From the NCBI GenBank assembly GCA_036272815.1, contig DATAYA010000036.1, positions 1 to 14,634 on the forward strand: a stretch of DNA of 14,634 nucleotides, read 5' to 3'. The notes beneath the pieces are model-generated. The model ran no database searches, had not been told where the DNA came from, and saw nothing but the letters and a program-made list of their open reading frames with translations. The stretch comes from DATAYA01 sp036272815 (GTDB lineage: Bacteria > Pseudomonadota > Alphaproteobacteria > Acetobacterales > Acetobacteraceae). Position numbers and translations under genes: made by a program. Below, in pieces: positions 1 through 8,569 of this stretch. Every line of letters begins with the position of its first letter. The first letter of the stretch is position 1.

Positions 1-321
1 TCGGACGGGTTCGTGCTGCGCTACCGCACCACGGCGGGCACCGACGGCCTGCCGCCGGGCGAGGGCGCCTTCCTCGCGTGCAGCTTCTGGCTGGCGGACT
101 GCCTGCACATGCAGGGCCGGCGCGATGAGGCGCGCGCGATCTTCGAACGGCTGCTGAGCTTGCGCAACGATGTCGGGCTGCTGTCTGAGGAATACGATCC
201 GCAGGCGCGCCGGCTGGTCGGCAACTTCCCGCAGGCGTTCTCGCACATCGCGCTGATCGGGAGTGCGATGAACCTCACCGATGCGGGGCCGGCGCATGAG
301 CGGGGGGAAGACCGGGCGTAG
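1..321 (+). CDS. GH15 family glucoamylase-like glycoside hydrolase, C-terminal part (5' truncated by the window)
   Basis: The open frame runs from base 1 to a TAG at 319-321 and gives the last 106 residues of a longer protein. The segment DGLPPGEGAFLACSFW, followed by an (alpha/alpha) repeat with DEARAIFERLL, then LLSEEYD and NFPQAFSHIALI, is the typical end of bacterial GH15 glucoamylase/trehalase-like enzymes. In that family the Glu in the GEGAF-type motif is the usual catalytic base. These enzymes remove glucose from alpha-glucans or trehalose by inversion; which substrate applies cannot be told from this piece. The N-terminal domain and catalytic acid lie outside the window. The gene converges on the SDR gene, with 112 bp between the two stops. 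The family call is firm; the exact specificity is not. Confidence 0.85.
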   Translation, partial: SDGFVLRYRTTAGTDGLPPGEGAFLACSFWLADCLHMQGRRDEARAIFERLLSLRNDVGLLSEEYDPQARRLVGNFPQAFSHIALIGSAMNLTDAGPAHERGEDRA

Positions 322-400
322 GGGGCCGGCGGCGCCGCCTCAAATCGCCGCAACTCTCGGCGCGGAATCACGGTCATTCTCGTACCGGATGAATGCTGGC

Positions 401-425
401 GTCCAGCAGCGGAATTCCGCTGGAC
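401..425. terminator. Hairpin between convergent genes, possible bidirectional terminator
   Basis: GTCCAGC and GCTGGAC (401-407 and 419-425) are perfect inverted repeats around an inner palindrome AGCGGAATTCCGCT (408-421), so several overlapping stems can form. It lies in the 112-bp gap between the convergent GH15 and SDR genes, the usual place for a shared terminator. There is no T-tract on either side, so a classical intrinsic terminator is not shown. Confidence 0.35.
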
Positions 426-433
426 ACAGTTCG

Positions 434-1204
434 CTAGATCCATCCCCCATCCACGATCCAATTCTGCGCCGTGCACAGCTGGCTGTCCTCCGACCCGAGC
501 CACAGCGCCAGCCGCGCCACATCGGCCGGCCCGAGCTTCTCCTTCATGCATTGGTTCGCCATCAGCGCCGCCTCGCCCTCCGGCGTCAGCCATTTCGTGA
601 TCTGCCGCTCGGTCATGATCCAGCCGGGCACGATGCAGTTCACCCGGATCCGATCGGGTCCGAGGTCACGCGCCATCCCGCGCGTCAGGCCCTCGATCGC
701 GGCCTTGGACGTGGTGTAGGCGGGCATCCCGCCCTGGCTGAGGTGCCAGCTCGAGCTGCCGAAATTGACGATCGACCCGCCGCCGGCGCGGCGCATCATC
801 GGCACGACCGCCTGGATCGCGAAGAACTGGTGGCGCAGGTTGACCGCGAGCCGTTCGTCCCAGTCGGCGACCGACACATCCTCGAATTTGTGCCGCTCGT
901 CGTGAGCCGCGTTGTTGAGCAGCACGGTAATCGCGCCGAGCACACGCCCCGCCTCCCCGATCTCGCGCTGCAAGGCCGCAATGTCGCGCACGTCACAGGG
1001 GGCGAAGCGCGGCGCGACATGACCGGCGCCCCGGATGCGCTCGACCAGCACGCGCGAGGGTTCCTCGGCGATGTCGACGAACGCGACATGCGCGCCCTGG
1101 GCCGCGAAATGCTCAACCAGCGACGCCCCGATTCCGCTGCCGCCGCCGGTGATGAATACCGTGCGCTCCCGCAACGACGGATAGCGGGCGAACTCGTCTT
1201 CCAT
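434..1204 (-). CDS. SDR-family aldose 1-dehydrogenase, D-xylose/L-arabinose type (XylB-like)
   Basis: This is a 256-residue classical short-chain dehydrogenase, a normal length for the family. Visible features are the cofactor motif TGGGSGIG (19-26), an acidic D44 after the second beta strand that favours NAD+, LLNNAA (95-100), a serine run at 150-152, and the catalytic YTTSK (Y163, K167). The stretches DERHKFEDV, WDERLAVNLRH, SSWHL and TPEGEAALMANQC match, from memory, the equivalent positions of Caulobacter crescentus XylB, the NAD+-dependent D-xylose 1-dehydrogenase that makes xylonolactone in the oxidative (Weimberg) pathway. The start is well fixed: GAGGAGG lies 6 bases upstream of the ATG (complement of 1211-1217). 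It is the last gene after the sugar ABC transporter on the same strand, which supports a role in oxidising the imported sugar. L-arabinose, D-galactose or another aldose remain possible substrates. The SDR call is certain and the pentose assignment likely. Confidence 0.88.
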   Translation of the reverse strand: MEDEFARYPSLRERTVFITGGGSGIGASLVEHFAAQGAHVAFVDIAEEPSRVLVERIRGAGHVAPRFAPCDVRDIAALQREIGEAGRVLGAITVLLNNAAHDERHKFEDVSVADWDERLAVNLRHQFFAIQAVVPMMRRAGGGSIVNFGSSSWHLSQGGMPAYTTSKAAIEGLTRGMARDLGPDRIRVNCIVPGWIMTERQITKWLTPEGEAALMANQCMKEKLGPADVARLALWLGSEDSQLCTAQNWIVDGGWI

Positions 1205-1221
1205 GGTAACCTCCTCAACAG

Positions 1222-1327
1222 AAGGCCAGGGGCTCTGCCCCTGGACCCGCTGGGGCCGCAGGCCCCAGACCCCGGGATTGCAAAGGCTCCGCCTTTGCTG
1301 GGATCCAAGGGGGCAAAGCCCCTGGCC

Positions 1328-1329
<2 letters not shown>
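1222..1329. repeat. Modular palindromic repeat element, copy 1 (four hairpins, 12-bp terminal inverted repeats)
   Basis: The element is bounded by a perfect 12-bp inverted repeat, AAGGCCAGGGGC at 1222-1233 and GCCCCTGGCCTT at 1318-1329. Inside are three perfect 8-bp stems with 3-base loops: 1226-1244, 1250-1268 and 1280-1298. A fourth, shorter GC stem closes around 1311-1323. It fills the gap between the ATPase and SDR genes, and its last two bases form part of the ATPase stop codon (TAA, complement of 1328-1330). A related copy lies at 5794-5906. The architecture is like REP/palindromic repeats of high-GC bacteria. As RNA it could stabilise the upstream message or attenuate the SDR gene. No transposase is present here. 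Confidence 0.8.
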
Positions 1330-2082
<753 letters not shown>

Positions 2083-2086
<4 letters not shown>

Positions 2087-3039
2087 GCGCGCGCGCCGAG
2101 GGTGCGTAGCCGGCCGAGATAGATGTTCGACAGCATCGCGAGCAGGATCCCGGCGCCGATGATGATGTCGAAGGTGAAGGCGTTGATGCCCTCCAGCGTG
2201 AAGCCGTCGCGCAGCACGCCGAGCACGATCGCGCCCACCAGCCCCCCGAAGATCGTCCCCGCGCCGCCCGCCAGCGCCGTGCCGCCGATCACCCCGGCAG
2301 CCACCGCCAGGAACATCACGTTGCTGCCGCCGGCGAGCGGGTCGGTCGAGCCGATCCGGAACGCCTCGAGGATGCCGACGAAGCCGCCGAGCACGCTGGT
2401 GATGATGAAGTTGCCGACCTTGAGCCGCCCGGTGTTGATCCCGCTCTCGGCTGCACCGACGAGGTTGCCGCCGGTCGCCAGCGTGTGCAGCCCCCATCGC
2501 GTGTGCCGCAGCAGGACGTGCATCAGCGCCACCACGACCAGCGCCCAGATGAACTCGGCATAGCCGCCCTCGCCCATGACGAAGGCGAAGCCGGGGCTGC
2601 CGGGCGTGTTGACCGGACTGCCGCCGGAGATCGTCAGCGTGATGCCGTTGACGAGGTAGAACATCCCCAGCGTGGTGACGAAACTCGGCACCCCCAGGCT
2701 CACCGTGATCGCGCCGTTGACAAGCCCGATCAGCGCGCTCGCGACCAGCGCCAAAATCAGCGCGATCACCAGCGGGATGCCGGCGGTGACGCCGAAATGC
2801 ATCACGAACGGCGCCAGCGCGAATACCTGCCCGACCGAAAGGTCGATCTCGCCGCAGATCAGCAGCATGATCTCGCCGCAGGCGATGATCGCCCAGGGCG
2901 CGATGTACTGCGACAGCGTCTGCAGATTGGCCGTGGTCAGGAAGTTGCTGTTGGTCACCTGGAAATAGGCGACCAACAGCACGGCGACGACGATGATGCT
3001 CGCCTCCCGCCAGCGCAGGAAGGCATGGACACTACGCAT
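2083..3039 (-). CDS. Sugar ABC transporter permease, CUT2 family (BPD_transp_2)
   Basis: This is a 318-residue, strongly hydrophobic inner-membrane protein with roughly eight to ten predicted helices. It carries the family marks CGEIDLSVG near residue 60 and the cytoplasmic ATGGNLVGAAESGIN loop that contacts the ATPase. It forms the membrane channel of a ribose/xylose/fructose-type importer, probably as a homodimer because only one permease gene is present. The start ATG (complement of 3037-3039) is preceded by AAGG overlapping the TGA of the binding-protein gene; the gap is only 12 bp. It overlaps the ATPase start by 4 bp. The order binding protein-permease-ATPase matches the frcBCA arrangement. 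The sugar cannot be read from the permease. Confidence 0.92.
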
Positions 3040-3051
3040 CGGCGGAGACCT

Positions 3052-4116
3052 TCAGCCGACGATCGGACCCTTGAGCACCACGATCTGCGGCGAGGCCGAA
3101 TTGCCCTCGTAGCGGGTCTTGCTCTGGAGATACGGGGTCACGTTGCCCTTGGTCACGAATTTCAGCCCGGTGTTGATCTCGGCGGGGCCGACCAGGCCGC
3201 CGGAGACAAGGAAGGTGAACATCTCCATCACCGTGTACGAGCCCTGGATGTAGGGCTGCTGGTCGATGGTGAAGTCGAGGAAGCCCTGGTCGATCAGTTC
3301 GAGCGTGCGCGGCAGCAGGTCGTAGCCGCCGGCCTTCACGCCCTTCTTCGCGAGGCCGTAGGTGCGCATCGTCTCGGCGACGCCCTGCGTGCTGCCGGCA
3401 TCGACGGCGAACATGCCCTTCACGTCCTGGTGGCCGAGATAGAAGGCATGGATCGCGTTCAGTTCCTCGTTCACCGTGGGACCGGTCGCGATCATCTGCA
3501 GGGTGATCTTCTTGCCGGATTTGGCGATCGCGGCCTTGGCCCCGTCGAAGCGCGGCTGGATGTTGAGTTGCCCCGGTGTCGCGATGAAGATCGCGACCAG
3601 GCCGGAATCGATCATGCCGGCGATGCGCGTCCCCATCTGGTAGCCGGACTGGTAGAGGTCCTGGCCGATATAGGCGAGGCGCTTGTTGCCGCTGCCGGTC
3701 GGCGCGTCGGCGTTGTAGGCGAATACCGGGATGCCGGCGGCAAGCGCGCGCTCGGTCGGCCCGTTGAACGCGCGGGGGTCGACGATGCAGACCGCGATCG
3801 CGTCCGCCTTCGAGGCGATCGCCGCGTTCATCGCGTTCACCATCTCGGCGGCATCCGAGGTCTGGCTGCCGGTCCACTGATAGTCGCAGCCGAGCAACGC
3901 ACAGGCGTCGTGGATGCCGTACTGCGTGGGAACGAAGAACGGGTTGGTGGTGACGTGGTTGACGAAAACGAGCTTCCACCGCTTGTGTGCGGGGAACGGT
4001 CCGGCATCGGCCGCCTGCGCCGACCGCGCACCCGCCAGCAGTGCCAGCGCGCCGCCCGCGGCAGCCCCGCCCAGCATCGTCCGGCGCGCCACATCGTGCC
4101 CATCATCGTGCGTCAT
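3052..4116 (-). CDS. Periplasmic sugar-binding protein of the CUT2 ABC transporter (Peripla_BP_4 type)
   Basis: This is a 354-residue protein whose fold and motifs match the ribose/galactose-binding type: the start VFVNHVTTNPFFVPTQYGI, ADAIAVCIVDP, AGIPVFAYNAD, GMFAVDAGSTQGVAE and GYDLLPRTLELI. It binds the sugar in the periplasm and delivers it to the permease. The N-terminus VARRTMLGG followed by an alanine-rich hydrophobic stretch and AQA-AD looks like a twin-arginine (Tat) signal; most of this family use Sec, so this is worth noting. The start is set by GGGAGGG seven bases before the ATG (complement of 4124-4130). The open frame continues 116 codons upstream into the intergenic region and the divergent dctP gene, and I reject that extension. 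It is the first gene of the minus-strand operon. Confidence 0.92.
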   Translation of the reverse strand: MTHDDGHDVARRTMLGGAAAGGALALLAGARSAQAADAGPFPAHKRWKLVFVNHVTTNPFFVPTQYGIHDACALLGCDYQWTGSQTSDAAEMVNAMNAAIASKADAIAVCIVDPRAFNGPTERALAAGIPVFAYNADAPTGSGNKRLAYIGQDLYQSGYQMGTRIAGMIDSGLVAIFIATPGQLNIQPRFDGAKAAIAKSGKKITLQMIATGPTVNEELNAIHAFYLGHQDVKGMFAVDAGSTQGVAETMRTYGLAKKGVKAGGYDLLPRTLELIDQGFLDFTIDQQPYIQGSYTVMEMFTFLVSGGLVGPAEINTGLKFVTKGNVTPYLQSKTRYEGNSASPQIVVLKGPIVG

Positions 4117-4228
4117 CGCGGTTCCCTCCCTCAGATTGGCGCGCACACTGCCCCGCGATCGCGCCGCCGCCAAGTCTATCTTGCGCAGTGGGCATCCCTG
4201 CTCCAAGGTTCGTGAGCAGAGGTGCCGC

Positions 4229-4243
4229 GAACGGCGCCCGTTC
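4229..4243. promoter_or_regulatory. 15-bp palindrome between divergent transporter operons, candidate operator
   Basis: GAACGG, a 3-base spacer CGC, then CCGTTC form a perfect inverted repeat. It lies in the 145-bp gap (4117-4261) between the ABC-transporter operon and the TRAP operon, just before the dctP ribosome binding site (GGGGGAGAG, 4245-4253). A repressor bound here could block dctP, and in RNA the hairpin would lie close to the Shine-Dalgarno. No regulator gene is visible in the window. I could not find convincing -35/-10 boxes on either strand of this gap. Confidence 0.3.
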
Positions 4244-4261
4244 CGGGGGAGAGACTGTTCC

Positions 4262-5293
4262 ATGCCGATCGGCCGCCGGCTCGCGCCGCTTGCCCTCGCC
4301 GCCTGCCTTGGCGCGCTGGCCGGCGCCCCCGCGCACGCCGCCGACAGGCACATCCAGCTCAAGCTCTCGCATTGGGTGCCACCGAGCCATCCGTTGCAGG
4401 CGGCGATCCAGGCCTGGGCCGACAGCATCAAGGCCGACAGCCACGGCAGCATCACCTCGGTCATCTTCCCCGCCGAGCAACTCGGAAAGGCGGTCGACCA
4501 CTACGACATGACGCGCGACGGCATCGCCGATGGCGCCTACGTCAACCCCGGCTACCAGCCAGGCCGCTTCCCGATCATCGCCGCCGGCGACATCCCCTTC
4601 ACCTTCTCCGACGCCGTGCGCGGCACCGAGGCGATCGACGCCTGGTATCGCCAATACGCAGCCCGCGAGATGCACGACGTCAAATACTGCTTCGCCTTCA
4701 TCCTCGACCCGGCGACGCTGCACACCAAGCGCCGCGTCGTCGTGCCGGCCGACGTGAAGGGGATGACGCTGCGCCCCGCCGACGGCACCATCGGCACCTG
4801 GGTCACGCTGATGGGCGGCACCAACGTGCAGGCCTCAGCCCCCGGATCGCGTGACCTGCTGGAGCGCGGCGTCGCACAGGGCATCTTCTTCCCCTGGGGC
4901 TCGCTCGTGCTGTTCGGCATGGACCACGTGACGAAGTACCACATCGACGCGCCGATGTACGTCTCGACCTTCGTCTGGGTGCTCAACCAGGCGCGCTACG
5001 ACAGCATGGCGCCCGACCAGAAGGCGGTGATCGACAACCATTGCAACGCGAAATGGGCTGACCGCTTCGCCGGACCCTGGGCCAAGTTCGAGGAAGCCGG
5101 CCGCGCCAAGGTCGCCGCCGAGCCCGGCCAGGTGCTGGTCAAGCTTACGCCCGCACAGCTCGCGCTCTGGAAACAATCTGCCGAGCCGCTGCACGCCGAC
5201 TGGGCGCGGGGGGTGCGCCGCGCCGGGCTCGACCCGAAGCAGGTCTATGCCGGGCTGGAGGCGGAGATCGCCAAGCACAACGCCGGATACTGA
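4262..5293 (+). CDS. TRAP transporter periplasmic substrate-binding protein, DctP family
   Basis: This is a 343-residue protein. An N-terminal Sec signal (RR start, hydrophobic core, cleavage after AHA at about residue 26) precedes LKLSHWVPPSHPLQ, the usual first strand of DctP proteins. Later come FPAEQLGKA, GDIPFTF and VKGMTLRPADG, whose R171 sits where the family has its conserved carboxylate-binding arginine. It captures an organic anion, often a sugar acid, dicarboxylate or keto acid, and passes it to the DctQM membrane pair. The ATG is preceded by GGGGGAGAG with 8-base spacing; the open frame continues upstream into the divergent gene, and I reject that part. The substrate is unknown. 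The neighbouring aldose dehydrogenase makes an aldonate a reasonable guess but no more. Confidence 0.93.
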   Translation: MPIGRRLAPLALAACLGALAGAPAHAADRHIQLKLSHWVPPSHPLQAAIQAWADSIKADSHGSITSVIFPAEQLGKAVDHYDMTRDGIADGAYVNPGYQPGRFPIIAAGDIPFTFSDAVRGTEAIDAWYRQYAAREMHDVKYCFAFILDPATLHTKRRVVVPADVKGMTLRPADGTIGTWVTLMGGTNVQASAPGSRDLLERGVAQGIFFPWGSLVLFGMDHVTKYHIDAPMYVSTFVWVLNQARYDSMAPDQKAVIDNHCNAKWADRFAGPWAKFEEAGRAKVAAEPGQVLVKLTPAQLALWKQSAEPLHADWARGVRRAGLDPKQVYAGLEAEIAKHNAGY

Positions 5294-5782
5294 GTGCGAC
5301 CGCATCTTGCCGAGCGGGTGATGCTGGCGACGGAATGGGTGGCCGGCGCGCTGCTCGCCTTTGTCGCGGCACTCACGTTCGTGGCGGTCGCGCTGCGCTA
5401 CATCCTCGGCTGGTCGATCCCCGACGCCTACGACCTCAGCCGCAATTTCCTCGGTATCCTGATCTTCTGGGGCATCGCGGTCACCAGCTTCCGCGCCGAG
5501 CACATCACCGTCGATCTGGTATGGACCCAGCTTCCCCCACGCGGACGGCGCGGGCTCGACCTGCTGGGGACGCTGTTCACCCTGGCGTGCATGGGCGCCT
5601 TCGCCTGGGCGATGCTGCAGAAGGTGCTCGACGAGCGTGCCTCGGGCGAGGAGACCTACGACCTTCATCTGCGCGTCTGGCCGTTTTACGCGATCGCCTG
5701 GATCGGGCTGGCAGTCTCGGTGCTGCTGCTCCTGGTGCGGTTGGCGCGGCAGATGCGGGCGCCGCTGACGGTCAGCCATTGA
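5294..5782 (+). CDS. TRAP transporter small permease subunit, DctQ family
   Basis: This is a 162-residue membrane protein with four predicted helices: about residues 12-35, the region of NFLGILIFWGIAV, LLGTLFTLACMGAFAWAM, and the C-terminal FYAIAWIGLAVSVLLLLV. The motif LRYILGW after the first helix and RAEHITVDL after the second are typical of DctQ. It pairs with DctM and is needed for Na+-driven uptake. The GTG start directly follows the dctP TGA with no gap, so translation is probably coupled. An in-frame GTG/ATG pair at 5318-5323 is an alternative, but it would shorten the usual cytoplasmic N-terminus. A palindromic repeat separates it from dctM, where these genes are normally only a few bases apart. 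Confidence 0.9.
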   Translation: MRPHLAERVMLATEWVAGALLAFVAALTFVAVALRYILGWSIPDAYDLSRNFLGILIFWGIAVTSFRAEHITVDLVWTQLPPRGRRGLDLLGTLFTLACMGAFAWAMLQKVLDERASGEETYDLHLRVWPFYAIAWIGLAVSVLLLLVRLARQMRAPLTVSH

Positions 5783-5793
5783 GGCGGCAGGAT

Positions 5794-5906
5794 AGGCCAG
5801 GGGCTCTCCCCTTGACCCCGCTCAAGGCGGAGCCTTGAGAATCCATCCACGTTGCGGTTTCCAAAGGGCTGCTGCCCTTTGGCGGGTCTGGGCAGAGCCC
5901 AGCCTT
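5794..5906. repeat. Modular palindromic repeat element, copy 2 (four hairpins)
   Basis: This is a second copy of the element at 1222-1329. The left end AGGCCAGGGGCTCT is shared with copy 1, and the right end GGCAGAGCCCAGCCTT parallels GGCAAAGCCCCTGGCCTT there. It contains four stems: AGGGG/CCCCT at 5799-5812, CTCAAGGC/GCCTTGAG at 5821-5839, CCAAAGGGC/GCCCTTTGG at 5861-5882, and CTGGGC/GCCCAG at 5888-5902. Stems 2 and 3 differ in sequence from those of copy 1 but remain perfectly paired, so structure seems conserved rather than primary sequence. It occupies most of the 132-bp gap between dctQ and dctM and ends 8 bases before the dctM start. Confidence 0.75.
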
Positions 5907-5914
5907 GCTTCCTC

Positions 5915-7213
5915 GTGAGCGCCAGCCTCGTCGCCGGTGGCGGCTTCGCGGCGCTGTTCTCGCTGATGCTGCTGCGGATGCCGATCGGCCTCGCGATGGG
6001 CGCGGTGGGCGTCATCGGCTTCGGCGTGATGGGCGGCTTCACCCCGGCCTTCCACCTGCTCGCGCAGTCGCCGATCCGCACCGCGACGGATGCCGGCTTC
6101 GCCGTGATCCCGCTGTTCCTGCTGATGGGCACGATCGCGTCCGCCTCGGGGATGTCGTCCGAATTGTTCCACGCGGCCAACAGCTTCCTGGGCCACCGCC
6201 GCGGCGGTCTCGGCATGGCAACGATCGCCGCCTGCGCAGGCTTTGCCGCTATCTCCGGCTCCTCGGTCGCGACCGCGGCGACGTTCTCGGCCGTGGCCTA
6301 TCCCGAGATGCGGCGCTTCTCCTATCCGCAGAGTTTTGCGACCGGCGTGATCGCGGCGGGCGGGACGCTGGGTGCGATCCTGCCGCCCTCGCTGGTGCTC
6401 GCGGTCTACAGCCTCATCACCCAGCAGGATGTCGGGCGGCTCTACATCGCCGGCATCGTCCCCGGGCTGCTCGCGGTCGGCATGTACATCACCACGATCG
6501 TCGTGCTCGGCGCGGTGCGGCCGGGTTTCCTGCCACGGGCGCCGGCGGCGCGCTGGGCGGAGCGCGCGGCAGCGCTGCGCGGCGTGTGGGCGATCCTGTT
6601 GCTGTTCGTGTTCGTCATCGGCGGCATGTACGGCGGCGCCTTCACCCCGACCGAGGCCGCCGCGATGGGTGCCGGCGGCGCGTTCCTGATCGCGGTCGCG
6701 CGCGGGCGGCTCTCGCCGGCGCAGTTCATGGACTGCCTGCTGCGCGCGGTGCGGACCTCGGCCGCGATCTTCGCGATCCTGGTCGGTGCCCTTCTGTTCG
6801 GCTATTTCCTGACCATCACCCAGACCCCGCAGCACGTGACCGAGTTCCTCACCGGGCTCGGGCTCGGCCGGTATCAGGTGCTGGTGCTCATCATGCTGAT
6901 GTATCTCGTGCTCGGCTGCGTGATGGACGCGATGGCGATGGTGATCCTGACGGTGCCGATCATCTTCCCTGTCATCACCTCGCTCGGCTTCGACCCGATC
7001 TGGTTCGGCGTCATCATCGTGATGACGGTCGAACTCGGGCTCATTCATCCGCCGGTCGGGATGAACGTGTTCGTCATTAAGAGCGTGGTGCGCGACGTGA
7101 AAATCTCGACCGTGTTCGCGGGGGTCATTCCGTTCGTTGTGACGGATATCCTGCGGCTGGCGATCTTGATCGCGTTTCCGGTGCTCTCGACGTGGCTGCC
7201 GGGGCACATGTGA
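5915..7213 (+). CDS. TRAP transporter large permease subunit, DctM family
   Basis: This is a 432-residue integral membrane protein, a typical DctM length, with about twelve predicted helices. Family motifs are LLRMPIGLAMG near the N-terminus, FAAISGSSVATAATF, AGGTLGAILPPSL, FTPTEAAAMGA, LGCVMDAMAMVILTVPI, and GLIHPPVGMNVFVI near the C-terminus. It forms the elevator-type transport domain of the TRAP transporter with DctQ. I chose the GTG at 5915 because the protein from there (VSASLVAGGGFAALFSLM) aligns with normal DctM N-termini. The open frame extends upstream to a TTG at 5852, but those residues are translated palindromic repeat. No Shine-Dalgarno is visible before the GTG, which is odd and may follow from the repeat having displaced it. 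Confidence 0.9.
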   Translation: MSASLVAGGGFAALFSLMLLRMPIGLAMGAVGVIGFGVMGGFTPAFHLLAQSPIRTATDAGFAVIPLFLLMGTIASASGMSSELFHAANSFLGHRRGGLGMATIAACAGFAAISGSSVATAATFSAVAYPEMRRFSYPQSFATGVIAAGGTLGAILPPSLVLAVYSLITQQDVGRLYIAGIVPGLLAVGMYITTIVVLGAVRPGFLPRAPAARWAERAAALRGVWAILLLFVFVIGGMYGGAFTPTEAAAMGAGGAFLIAVARGRLSPAQFMDCLLRAVRTSAAIFAILVGALLFGYFLTITQTPQHVTEFLTGLGLGRYQVLVLIMLMYLVLGCVMDAMAMVILTVPIIFPVITSLGFDPIWFGVIIVMTVELGLIHPPVGMNVFVIKSVVRDVKISTVFAGVIPFVVTDILRLAILIAFPVLSTWLPGHM

Positions 7214-7489
7214 GGGCGGCCTCGTCCAGCGGGAAGAGACCGAGACAGCGTGATCTTGCCAGATTTGCAAAATTACGCAGTGATACAGCCGTCCGATGGA
7301 ATGACCCCTCGTCAGCTCGGCGAAGGCCGAGCATCCACACCTTCCTTCGATGCCGCCGAGAAAGTCGTGGAAAGACTAACGGCACAAGGTCGGGCCTCAC
7401 AGCCGTTGTGACAATCGACCGTCGTGGCTCGTGCTTCTCGCATGTGCAATCTCGACTGTGGGCGGCGGCGGTTTGCGGGCGTGTGTGGG
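7214..7489. other. Intergenic region between convergent dctM and the GT4 gene
   Basis: These 276 bp hold no gene I can support. There is a 7-bp perfect stem, GCTCGGC/GCCGAGC with a 4-base loop, at 7315-7332, which could act as a weak terminator for either strand, though no T-run follows. The part around 7250-7290 is more AT-rich than the rest of the window. No tRNA-like cloverleaf or copy of the palindromic element is present. Confidence 0.5.
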
Positions 7490-8569
7490 TTAACCTTTCT
7501 CACAATTGTCTTCCGCGAACACCCCGTCCCACGCCCGTACCATCGCCGCCTGATCGAACACCCCCGCCACCCGTGCCAGGTTCGCCTCCCCCACCCGCGC
7601 CCGCAGCCCCGCATCCTCAAGCAGCGTCCGCGCGGCATCCGCCAGCGCCGCTGCCTCGCGCGCCACGACATACGGCGCCTGCTCCGGCGCCAGCACGGCG
7701 CGCACATCCCCCACGTCGGTCGCCACCACCGGCAACCCAGCCGCCATCGCCTCCAGCACCGAGAGCGGCATCTGCTCGGTGTCCGACGACAGCGCGAACA
7801 GGTCGAGCCCGCGCAACAGCGGCGCCGGCTCTCCGACATGGCCCGCGAACCGCACGCGCGGTCCGAGATCGGCGGCGTCCCGCTCCAGCGCCGCGCGCGC
7901 CGGCCCGTCGCCGATCACCAGCAGCCGCACCTCGGGCAGCCTCCGCACCGCCGCGATCAGCCGGTCGATCCGCTTCTCCGCCCGCAGCGTCGCGACCGTG
8001 CCGATCACCGGACCGGCGCCTTCCCATCGCTCGGCCGCCACCTCGAAGCGCGAAAGGTCGATCCCGTTCGGAAGATAGCGCACCTGCCGCGCGGGCAGGC
8101 GCCACACCTCGGTCGCGATCCGCGCCAGCGTTCGCGACGGCACCACGACCATACTGCCGCGCAGCACGATCCGCCGCGTCCACGCCCGGCGCGCCAATTG
8201 CCGCTCGCGCTCCTCCGGGCCGAACCCGTCCTCGACATGGACATGGCGGACGATGCGCGGCCGATTGGCCATCGCCCACTCGATGCTGCCCCAGTTGTAG
8301 GTGAGCAGCGTATCCGGCTGCAGCACCCGCAGCACCGCACGAAACCTCCGCCGGTTGCCGAGCATGTCGCCACGCGCGATTCCGACCGCGGGGAATGCGA
8401 CCCCCAACGCCGGATCAAGCCGGGCGCGGGCCGCGAAATCGCCGTCCATCGCGACCACGGCGTGTCGGAAACGGTCGCCGAGCACGTTCGCCAGCGTCGC
8501 GAATCGCACCTGGGGGCCGCCGGTCGCGAACGTCGAGAAGACGTGGAGCAGGCGCCGCCGTTCGGTCAT
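7490..8569 (-). CDS. GT4-family glycosyltransferase (group 1, GT-B fold)
   Basis: This is a 359-residue protein with an N-terminal acceptor-side domain starting LLHVFSTFATGGPQVRFA and a C-terminal nucleotide-sugar domain. Key marks are YLPNGIDLSRF, GTVATLRAEKRIDRLI, VIGDGP, and the EX7E motif (E265 and E273, in EQMPLSVLE) followed by AMAAGLPVVATDVG. These are standard for retaining GT4 enzymes, which transfer a sugar from a nucleotide donor, usually to a polysaccharide or glycolipid at the cytoplasmic membrane face. The ATG (complement of 8567-8569) overlaps the stop of the upstream fusion-enzyme gene by 4 bp, so the two are almost certainly co-translated. Donor and acceptor sugars are unknown. 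Confidence 0.92.
   Translation of the reverse strand: MTERRRLLHVFSTFATGGPQVRFATLANVLGDRFRHAVVAMDGDFAARARLDPALGVAFPAVGIARGDMLGNRRRFRAVLRVLQPDTLLTYNWGSIEWAMANRPRIVRHVHVEDGFGPEERERQLARRAWTRRIVLRGSMVVVPSRTLARIATEVWRLPARQVRYLPNGIDLSRFEVAAERWEGAGPVIGTVATLRAEKRIDRLIAAVRRLPEVRLLVIGDGPARAALERDAADLGPRVRFAGHVGEPAPLLRGLDLFALSSDTEQMPLSVLEAMAAGLPVVATDVGDVRAVLAPEQAPYVVAREAAALADAARTLLEDAGLRARVGEANLARVAGVFDQAAMVRAWDGVFAEDNCEKG

Noticed and set aside
2485..4215. 576-codon plus-strand open frame over the permease and binding-protein genes
   Set aside because: Its composition (strings of His, Arg, Asp, Gln) and position antisense to strongly conserved transporter genes mark it as a shadow.
5822..7270. 482-codon minus-strand open frame opposite dctM, very rich in His, Arg, Asp and Glu
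   Set aside because: It is the antisense reading of hydrophobic codons of a membrane protein, which gives charged low-complexity sequence; no motif supports it.
7214..7489. AT-richer gap checked for a tRNA or small RNA gene
   Set aside because: No cloverleaf, CCA end or promoter-terminator pair could be found; only one short hairpin is present.
7192..8304. 370-codon plus-strand open frame, Pro/Ala/Arg-rich, overlapping the dctM end and the GT4 gene
   Set aside because: It is a low-complexity shadow of the glycosyltransferase gene; no ribosome binding site or family resemblance.
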